Below the pieces are notes generated by a model. The model was given only the letters and a program-made list of their open reading frames with translations. It made no database searches and was not told the DNA's origin. Below are positions 8,372 through 16,100 of a stretch of DNA of 64,000 nt, in pieces. Location: positions 1 through 64,000 of the forward strand of contig JAWLCT010000014.1 of NCBI GenBank assembly GCA_041687015.1, in the 5' to 3' direction. Origin of the DNA: JALOAT01 sp041687015. GTDB taxonomy: Bacteria > Pseudomonadota > Gammaproteobacteria > Thiohalomonadales > Thiohalomonadaceae. Position 1 is the first letter of the stretch. Every line of letters starts with the position of its first letter. A program made the translations under genes and the position numbers.

Positions 8372-9334
8372 TCAGCCACCGCGCCGGGCAATCAGTCCCT
8401 TCTCGATGGCGTCCATGAGCTGGCCGCCGATGTCGAGGCCGAACTGGGCGTCGAGTTCACGGATACAGGTGGGGCTGGTCACGTTGACCTCGGTGAGGTA
8501 ATCGCCGATGACGTCCAGGCCCACGAACAGCAGGCCCATGTCGCGCAGCGTGGGCGCCACACGGGCGCAGATGGCGCGATCCCGGTCGGTCAGCGGCACG
8601 CCCACACCATGCCCTCCTGCCGCAAGGTTGCCGCGGAACTCGCCGCTGGCGGGGATGCGCGCCAGGGCATAGGGAACGGGTTCTCCGTCGATGAGCAGGA
8701 TGCGCTTGTCGCCCTGGCTGATCTCGGGAACGAAGCGCTGCACCATGACGTAGTGCTCGCCGCGGCCCGTGAGGGTTTCGATGATCACCCCTGCGTTGGT
8801 GTCGTCGGCGCGCAGCATGAACACCGAGGCGCCCCCCATACCCCCGAGCGGCTTGATGACCGCCTCCCGGTGTGTGGCCAGAAAACCGCGGATGTCCTCC
8901 GCGCGGCGGGTGACCAGGGACGGCGGCATGAGGTCGGGAAAACGCGTGGCGAACACCTTTTCGTTGGCGTCCCGCAAACTGGAGGGCCGGTTGATCACCC
9001 AGCTGCCGTCGCGCTCAGCCTGCTCAAGGATGTAGCTGCTGTACACGTACTCCATGTCGAACGGGGGGTCCTTGCGCATCAGGATCACGTCCAGCTCGCC
9101 CAAGGGCTGGTCATGGGCTTCGCCGAGCGCGTACCAGCAGTGCTCGTCCGCCATGACCTTCAAAGGGCGGCTGCGGCCCATGGCGGTGCCGTCCCGCAGG
9201 CCGAGGTCGGCGAGCTCGAAGTAGTGCAGGTCCCAACCACGCGCCTGTGCGGCAAGCAGCATGGCAAGGGTGCTGTCCTTGTGAAATTTGATGGCCCCGA
9301 TGGGGTCCATGACGATGCCGAGAGAGGCGGTCAT
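8372..9334 (-). CDS. gshB: Glutathione synthetase
   Basis: GshB joins gamma-glutamylcysteine and glycine with ATP to make glutathione. The 320-residue protein starts MTASLGIVMDPIGAIKFHKDS, typical of proteobacterial GshB, and shows ATP-grasp signatures: VIKPLGGMGG (glycine-rich loop), VQRFVPEI, GDKRILLIDGEP, and the late NVTSPTC motif. Full length for the family. It is transcribed away from pilG, as in Pseudomonas, where gshB flanks the pilGHIJK-chp cluster. It is separated from tonB by the CACGGAG repeat region. Confidence 0.96.
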   Translation of the reverse strand: MTASLGIVMDPIGAIKFHKDSTLAMLLAAQARGWDLHYFELADLGLRDGTAMGRSRPLKVMADEHCWYALGEAHDQPLGELDVILMRKDPPFDMEYVYSSYILEQAERDGSWVINRPSSLRDANEKVFATRFPDLMPPSLVTRRAEDIRGFLATHREAVIKPLGGMGGASVFMLRADDTNAGVIIETLTGRGEHYVMVQRFVPEISQGDKRILLIDGEPVPYALARIPASGEFRGNLAAGGHGVGVPLTDRDRAICARVAPTLRDMGLLFVGLDVIGDYLTEVNVTSPTCIRELDAQFGLDIGGQLMDAIEKGLIARRGG

Positions 9335-9584
9335 TTCGTGCTGGGCTTCACAGTCTGGTGGCTACCGGGAGAAGATATTGGCCTGTGGATCGCGGTTTGT
9401 ACAACGGCGAAACCGCGCCAATTACGGGCTATCCTCTGACACGTGGTTAGGAACCTGCATGTCCCGGCGCCGGGTGCGGAAATACGAATGCTGGCGCGGG
9501 CTTGTAGTATAACCTGAACGAATGTGTTAAATATCCCGAGCGTTCCGACATGCGCGGACAGGTAGGTGTTCTTTGGGGGAAGAA

Positions 9585-10007
9585 ATGACGGTTAACGACA
9601 TGACCGGGCAGGCTTCGAACGGACTCAAGGTGATGGTGATCGACGACAGCAAGACCATTCGCCGCACTGCGGAAAGCCTCCTCAAGAAGGAAGGCATGGA
9701 GGTCATCTCCGCCGCGGACGGGTTCGAGGCGCTCTCGCTTATCGCCGATTACAACCCGGACATCATCTTCGTTGATATCATGATGCCCCGCCTGGACGGC
9801 TACCAGACCTGCGCACTCATCAAGCACAATCAGAAGTTCAGGGGCACCCCCGTTATCATGCTGTCCAGCAAGGATGGGCTGTTCGACCGCGCACGCGGCC
9901 GAATCGTAGGATCGGAAGAATACCTGACCAAGCCGTTTACCAAAGAAGAACTCCTCGGAGCCATCCAGCGCCACGTACATCCACGCGCCGAAGTGGCGAA
10001 CGGATAA
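9585..10007 (+). CDS. pilG: Type IV pilus response regulator PilG
   Basis: This is a 140-residue single-domain CheY-like receiver. It has the acidic pocket (VMVIDDSK), the phosphoacceptor Asp in FVDIMMPRLDG, the conserved Thr/Ser position in VIMLSSKDG and the Lys in LTKPFTKEEL. The ATG at 9585 follows a GGGGGAAG ribosome binding site; a TTG further upstream is less likely. In Pseudomonas PilG is phosphorylated by ChpA and promotes pilus extension and cAMP signalling. It starts a run of six same-strand genes of the Pil-Chp pathway. Confidence 0.95.
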   Translation: MTVNDMTGQASNGLKVMVIDDSKTIRRTAESLLKKEGMEVISAADGFEALSLIADYNPDIIFVDIMMPRLDGYQTCALIKHNQKFRGTPVIMLSSKDGLFDRARGRIVGSEEYLTKPFTKEELLGAIQRHVHPRAEVANG

Positions 10008-10028
10008 CCAGAGGGATAGGAACCAACC

Positions 10029-10391
10029 ATGGCCGAGATACTCATCGTCGACGACTCCCCCACTGAAATCCACGTGCTCACCACCATGCTCACCAAGCAC
10101 GGCTTTGCCGTCAGTTCGGTCAGCAATGGCGAAGACGGCATCAAGGCCGCCAAGGAGAAGAAGCCGGATCTCATCCTGATGGACGTGGTGATGCCCGGTA
10201 TCAATGGCTTCCAGGCCACGCGCCAACTCAGCAAAGACGCGGACACCGCCGACATCCCGGTGATCATCGTCACCACCAAAGATCAGGAAACCGACCGTGT
10301 ATGGGGCCTGCGGCAAGGGGCGAAGGATTATTTGACCAAGCCCGTCGCCGAGAGCGATCTGATCGAGAAAATCAACAGCATCCTGAACTGA
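10029..10391 (+). CDS. pilH: Type IV pilus response regulator PilH
   Basis: This is a 120-residue stand-alone receiver domain with the acidic pair in ILIVDDSPTEIHVL, the phosphoacceptor Asp in LILMDVVMPGINGFQATRQ and Lys in YLTKPV. In Pseudomonas PilH acts as the second output of ChpA and affects pilus retraction and phosphate flow away from PilG. A purine-rich ribosome binding site (GAGGGATAGGA) precedes the ATG. It is 21 bases after pilG and 2 bases before pilI, so the three are co-translated. Confidence 0.95.
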   Translation: MAEILIVDDSPTEIHVLTTMLTKHGFAVSSVSNGEDGIKAAKEKKPDLILMDVVMPGINGFQATRQLSKDADTADIPVIIVTTKDQETDRVWGLRQGAKDYLTKPVAESDLIEKINSILN

Positions 10392-10393
10392 CC

Positions 10394-10936
10394 GTGGGCA
10401 CGAAGCCGCGCGCACCTTTCGCACTGCTATCCGAACTGGAGTCACGGGCGCGGGCCCATGCCTTCGGCCTGCCCCAGCGCGAGGAAATCAGAACGCTTTG
10501 GCATGGGGTCGGCTTCCGGCTCGGCGGCCTGGCGCTGGTCGCGCCGCTCGGCCAGGTGCGTGAAGTGCTGGTATCGCCTTCCGTATCCCGCGTCCCGGGT
10601 GCCAAGGAGTGGGTGACCGGTATCGCCAATGTGCGCGGCACCCTGCTGCCGATTCTGGACCTGCAGGGGTTTCTCAGCAGCCGTCCAACGCCGCGCGGCA
10701 GGCGCACCCGCATCCTCGTGGTGGAACACACCGGCGTCACCGCCGGCCTGCTGGTCGATGAAGTGCTCGGATTGCGTCATTTTTTCGAAGAAGATCGCGT
10801 CGCCCACCTCCCGGCGGTGCCGGATTCACTGCGGGCCTATCTGGCGGGCGCCTTCTCGCAGGCCGGCCAGTTGTGGGCGGTGTTCGACATGCACAGGTTG
10901 ATACAGGACCCTGACTTCATGCAGGTGGCCGCCTAG
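10394..10936 (+). CDS. pilI: CheW-like adaptor PilI
   Basis: PilI links the PilJ receptor to the ChpA kinase. The 180-residue protein has a CheW fold with LGGLALVAPLGQVREVL, WVTGIANVRGTLLPILDLQGFL and LLVDEVLGLRHF. The start is placed at the GTG at 10394, two bases after the pilH stop; the frame remains open further upstream but that part is only the shifted image of pilH. Length agrees with PilI of other gammaproteobacteria. Confidence 0.9.
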   Translation: MGTKPRAPFALLSELESRARAHAFGLPQREEIRTLWHGVGFRLGGLALVAPLGQVREVLVSPSVSRVPGAKEWVTGIANVRGTLLPILDLQGFLSSRPTPRGRRTRILVVEHTGVTAGLLVDEVLGLRHFFEEDRVAHLPAVPDSLRAYLAGAFSQAGQLWAVFDMHRLIQDPDFMQVAA

Positions 10937-10989
10937 GCCGCCTTCGTCATCTTTGGTAGTGGAAGTTTGAACGGCGTAGGAGCCAAGCA

Positions 10990-13041
10990 ATGAAACCTTC
11001 GAAGGCCAAGAAGACCACATCGGGCGGCAACAAGAGCCTCATCGCGCTCATCGCCCTCGTGGTTCTCATGCTTATCGCCGCGGTGGCCGTCTTCATCCTC
11101 GTGTCAACGCAGGACCGCGACGACAAGGAATACATCTCGCTGCTCGGCGAACAGCGCGTGCTTTCGCAGCGTCTGTCCAAGTATGCCGGCCAGGCAACAC
11201 TTGGCAGTGACCCGACGATATTCACGAAGCTGAAGGAATCCTACGACCGCTTCGAACACAACTTCCAGCTGCTCAAGGGCGGCAACCCGGAAACGGGCAT
11301 GCGTGCTGCGCCCACCGAAGTACTCACCGAGCTCGGTGCCGTGGACACCGTTTGGAAGAAATACGACGCGAACATCAATGTCATCCTCGCCCATCGTGAC
11401 ACCGTGACGTCCATGCGCGAGACGGTGCAGACCATCAACGACCGCGCCGCCCAGCTCCTCGCGCTGGCCGACGAGGTCGCGACGCTGATGGCGAACACCG
11501 GGGCTTCCCCCGAACAGGTTTACATCGCCAGCCGCCAGCTCATGTTGAGCCAGCGTATCGTCAACAATGTCAATCGCGTGCTCGAAGGCGGCGAAGGGTC
11601 CGTGACCGCCGCCGACCGCTTCGGTCGCGATGCCGCCTTGTTCGGCCGTGTGGTGGACGGTCTGCTCGATGGCAACAAAGGTATGAGCATCCAGCGGGTG
11701 CAGGACCCCGCGGTGCGGGCCAAGTTGCAGGAGGTCAAGGCGCTGTTTACCGAGATCGGTCAGCAGGTGGGCGCCATTCTCGAACGCACGCCTGAGATGT
11801 TCCAGGTGTCCGAGGCCGCATTCGAAGCACTCAGTCTGTCCGACGGACTGTTGCAGCGCATCACGGATCTCGAAGCGGCTTACCTGAACTACATCAACAA
11901 CCGTAAGGTCAATTCCGGTGTCGGTTCGCTATTCGGTGGTCTTGCGCTGGTTCTGCTGCTCGGCCTCGGCGTCCAGCTGCGAACGGACAGCCAGCGCCGC
12001 GTTACCCAGGCAGAAAGTGAGCGTCAGGAATCGGAAGAGCGCAACCGGCGTAACCAGCAAGCCATCATGCGCCTGCTGGACGAAATGGGTGACCTTGCCG
12101 ACGGTGATCTCACCGTGAACGCCACCGTGACCGAAGACGTCACCGGCGCTATCGCCGACTCCATCAACTACGCCATCGAGGCCCTGCGCACCCTGGTAAC
12201 CGCCATCAACGACACCGCCACCCAGGTGTCCCACGCGGCGCAGCAGAGCCAGGCCACTGCCGTGCAGCTGGCTCAAGCCAGTGAAAACCAGGCCCACGAG
12301 ATCAGCTCTGCCAGTGCGGCAGTGAACGAGATGGCCGTCTCCATTCAGGGTGTGTCGCGCAACGCCGATACCCTCGCCCAGGAGGCACAACGTTCGGTGG
12401 ACACCGCCAAGGCCGGTACCACGGCCGTGCAGAAGACCATCGAGGGCATGAACACCATCCGTGAGCAGATTCAGGAAACCTCGAAACGCATCAAGCGCCT
12501 GGGTGAAAGTTCGCAGGAAATCGGCGACATCGTGGAACTCATCAACGACATCGCCGAGCAGACCAACATCCTGGCACTGAACGCCGCCATCCAGGCCGCC
12601 ATGGCCGGTGAGGCGGGACGCGGCTTCGCGGTGGTTGCGGACGAGGTGCAGCGCCTCGCCGAACGTTCCGCCGACGCGACCAAGCAGATCGAGGCGCTCG
12701 TAAAGACCATCCAGACCGACACCAACGAGGCGGTCATTTCCATGGAGCAGACCACCTCGGAAGTGGTCAGCGGCGCCAAGCTGGCAGAGGATGCCGGCAC
12801 CGCTCTGGGCTCCATCGAGTCGACCGCCGCCTACCTGTCGGAACTGGTGCAAAGCATTTCCGCGGCCACCCGTCAGCAGGCGAAGGCCGCCGCCAACGTC
12901 TCCGACACCATGAACATCATCCAGGAGATCACCAACCAGACCTCGGCAGGTACCAGTCAGACGGCATCGGCCATCGGTAACCTCGCCGAACTCGCGAATG
13001 CACTGAAGAAGTCGGTGGCCGGCTTCAAGCTGCCTGCGTGA
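10990..13041 (+). CDS. pilJ: Twitching-motility chemoreceptor PilJ
   Basis: This is a 683-residue methyl-accepting chemotaxis protein. It has a short Lys-rich N terminus, a first membrane helix (about 17-38), a periplasmic region with two PilJ-type sensor motifs (EQRVLSQRLSKYAGQA and the later SRQLMLSQRIVNNVNRVL), a second membrane helix (about 313-330), a HAMP linker and a long cytoplasmic coiled coil. The signalling tip reads EQTNILALNAAIQAAMAGEA followed by GRGFAVVADEVQRLAERS. PilJ senses surface contact or chemicals and feeds ChpA. The usual receptor methyltransferase pilK does not follow; chpA comes next after 78 bases. Confidence 0.95.
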   Translation: MKPSKAKKTTSGGNKSLIALIALVVLMLIAAVAVFILVSTQDRDDKEYISLLGEQRVLSQRLSKYAGQATLGSDPTIFTKLKESYDRFEHNFQLLKGGNPETGMRAAPTEVLTELGAVDTVWKKYDANINVILAHRDTVTSMRETVQTINDRAAQLLALADEVATLMANTGASPEQVYIASRQLMLSQRIVNNVNRVLEGGEGSVTAADRFGRDAALFGRVVDGLLDGNKGMSIQRVQDPAVRAKLQEVKALFTEIGQQVGAILERTPEMFQVSEAAFEALSLSDGLLQRITDLEAAYLNYINNRKVNSGVGSLFGGLALVLLLGLGVQLRTDSQRRVTQAESERQESEERNRRNQQAIMRLLDEMGDLADGDLTVNATVTEDVTGAIADSINYAIEALRTLVTAINDTATQVSHAAQQSQATAVQLAQASENQAHEISSASAAVNEMAVSIQGVSRNADTLAQEAQRSVDTAKAGTTAVQKTIEGMNTIREQIQETSKRIKRLGESSQEIGDIVELINDIAEQTNILALNAAIQAAMAGEAGRGFAVVADEVQRLAERSADATKQIEALVKTIQTDTNEAVISMEQTTSEVVSGAKLAEDAGTALGSIESTAAYLSELVQSISAATRQQAKAAANVSDTMNIIQEITNQTSAGTSQTASAIGNLAELANALKKSVAGFKLPA

Positions 13042-13119
13042 GGTCAGCGGCCCGGATGATGCCCGGGGAACGCCCGTGCATCGTCCAGGTCGGCAGCGCC
13101 ACTGGATACGGATCTATCG

Positions 13120-16100
13120 ATGACTGACCATTTCGACGTCAGCACGCTCAATTGGGTCAAGGGCGAAATTGACGAGACTTTGAAAGAGGCGCGCCTCGCC
13201 CTGGAGAAGTTCGTCGATAATCCCGAGGACGAGACCCAGCTGCATTTCTGCGGCACGCATCTGCATCAGGTCGCCGGTACTCTGCAGATGGTGGAGCTCT
13301 ATGGCGCCGGTCAGCTCGCCACCGAAATGGAGCGGCTCGCCGATGCGCTCCCCGGACTCGAGCCGCGCGATGCCGGGCTCGAAGTGCTGATGCGCAGTCT
13401 GCTGTTGCTGCCGGATTACCTGGAAGTGCTTCAGACCGGGCAGCCCGATAGCCCCTTGATCCTCCTGCCGCTCGTGAACGAACTGCGGCAAGCGCGCGGC
13501 GAACCTGAACTCGCTCCCTTTGCGGTATTCAAGCCCGACCTGAACGTCTATCCCCGCGAGGCGGATCTGCCGCGTGGCGACGGTGACGTCCATGCCCTGG
13601 CCCACAAGCTGCGTCCTGCCTATCAGGCCGCCCTGGTGCGGCTGCTCACCGGCAAGGACGCGGCCAATGGCCTGCACGTGCTGGCGAACACGCTCGACAA
13701 ACTTGCGACGGCAAGCGCCGGCCACGAAGCACGCCGCGCCTTTTGGGTGGGTGCCGGCCTGGTCGAGGCGCTGCGTGATGGACTGCAACTCGACGCCCCA
13801 GCGAAGCAGTTGTTGGGCAAGTTCGAGCAGCTCATCAAACAAATCGCCACCGCGGGCGAAACGGCGCTGGATGCCGATGCCGTCGCCACACTGGTCCGCG
13901 CAGCGCTGTTCGAAATCGCCCGCACCCCGTCGGAAGGGCCCCTGGTCAGTGCGCTGAAGCGTGCATACCGGCTCGATTCACTGGTCCCTGCGCCGGCCGT
14001 GCTGGATCAGATTCGTTCGGGCATGGGTGGTTTCAATGCCGAACTGAAGCAGACGGTTTCGCGCGATGTCATGGAGGATTTGTCGCGCATCAAGGATGTG
14101 CTCGACCTGTTCAGCCGTGGCGGCGTACGCGCCAGCGGCGAACTCCAACCCGTGGCCGAAGCGCTGAGCCACATCGCCGACGTGCTTGGCCTGGTCCGCC
14201 AGAGCGAGTTGGCCGCCAAGTTGCGGGAGCGCGCGGCGCAGATCCAGACCCTGGTGCAGGGCGGCCAGGACGTTGAGGAGCGCCTGCTCATGGGCGTGGC
14301 CGAGTCGGTGCTCAGTGTCGAATCCGCACTGTCCGACTGGGGTACGGTCAGTCCCCTGGAGAAAGCGGACGATACCGACGGACAGGTCACCGCCGGCGAA
14401 TCGTCGCCGGAAGCCGAGGCCGAACACCGCCGTGTGGTTCGCCAGGTGATGAAGGTCGCGAAGGAAGAACTGGTCAAGGCGCGTGAGTCCGTCAACGCCT
14501 TCATCAACAGTCCTGCCGATACCGCCCTGCTCAATGGCACCCCGCGCCAGTTCCGCCAGATCATCGGCAGCCTCTGCATGCTTTCCTATAAGCGGGTCGC
14601 CCAGGTGCTGCGCGCGTGCCAGCTGTTCGTGGACCATGATCTTGCCGGCCAGAGCGCCCTGCCCGACGGTGAGCGGCTCGATGCCCTCGCCGATGCCATG
14701 ATGAGCGTCGAGTATTACCTCGATGCCTTTGTTGAAAGCCGCGTCCATCCATCCTCCGTGCTGGACGTGGCCGAACGTGCGGTCGCCCGGCTTGGTTATC
14801 CCGTGGACTCCCTCCCCGAGGAATTGCCTGCGCCAGTTGAACAACGCCCCGCCGACACGGGCGAGAGCGTCGACATCCAGGCCGAGGAGGCCGCTGGCGA
14901 CAGCGCTGGCGACGCCGCTGCATTTGTGAGCGAGACGTCCGAGGCGAGCGAGCAGGTCGAGGCGCAAGAGGCGCAGGTCGAGGAAATCGCCGCTGCCCCC
15001 GGGCTACCCTCCGCTGCGGTTGAAACCGTGGCGCCGATCGCTTCGCCCACGGTCGAGCCCCCTGTCACCGCCCCTCCCGTAACCGCCCCCGCGACAGAGA
15101 TGGACGAGGAGATCGTCGCGATTTTCGTGGAGGAGGCAGAAGAGGAATTCCAGCGCATTGCCGAGTTGCTGCCGCGCTGCCGGGCCAACACTTCCGATGA
15201 GGAATCCCTGCGCGAGTTGCGCCGCTCCTTCCACACGCTGAAGGGCAGTGGCCGGCTGGTGGGCGCGGGCAAGCTCGGCGAGTTCGCATGGGCTTTCGAA
15301 AACCTGCTCAATCGTGTCATCGACAAGACGGTCGCACCGGACGCCGCCACGTATGACCTCGTGGAAAGGGCGCGCGTGCTGATGCCGGAGCTGCTTGCGG
15401 AATTCCGCGGTGGTCCTGCACCGTCCGTTGACGCGGCGGCACTCGCCGAGGCGGCATTCGCCCTGGCCAACGGCACGCCCGCGGTTGCCACGGCGAGTCC
15501 GGCGCCCGATGAGGCCCCGGTGATCGACGATCCGGTGTTGCGCGATATCTACACCAAGGAAGCCGAGGGCCACCTGGCGGGCTTGCGCAATTTCCTCGCG
15601 GAAAGCCACGGTATGCGCATGCGGCCCAGCGATGGCCTGCTTCGTTCCCTGCACACCCTGTGCGGCAGCTCGCGGACGGCGGGCGTGGCGCCGATGGCGG
15701 AATTGACCGGCATACTCGAGCAATATGCCAAGGCGGTGCAGGCCAAGGGTCATGCACTGGAACCGGAAGGCCTGGAGGTGCTAGAGGCGACCGCCGATTG
15801 GGTGGGCGCTGTCCTCGCACACTTGCAGGATGCACGGCCAGGCTTACCGCCCGCAGGCGATCTGCCGTCCCGTGCCGCGGCCCTGCTGGCGCGCGCCGAA
15901 GCTGCCGACACTGAAGCCGAAACAGCTGCCACACCACCGATGGCAGACAGCCAAGGCGACATCGAACCTGATGTCGATGCATCGGCCCTCGAGATCGCGC
16001 CAGAGCAAACACCGATCGAGATAGCGCCCCTGGAGGTGGAAGCGGGCGATGGGTTCGACGAACTCGACGCGCTGGCGCCGCCGCTGCCGCAAGAGAGCAT

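Noticed and set aside
7932..8391. Short minus-strand frames (91 and 67 residues) in the tonB-gshB interval
   Set aside because: They read through the CACGGAG arms (TTEATEGHGG-like), a common false call over such repeats.
11929..12852. A 307-residue minus-strand frame inside pilJ
   Set aside because: Antisense shadow of the coiled-coil region; Gly/His/Leu-rich, with no motif.
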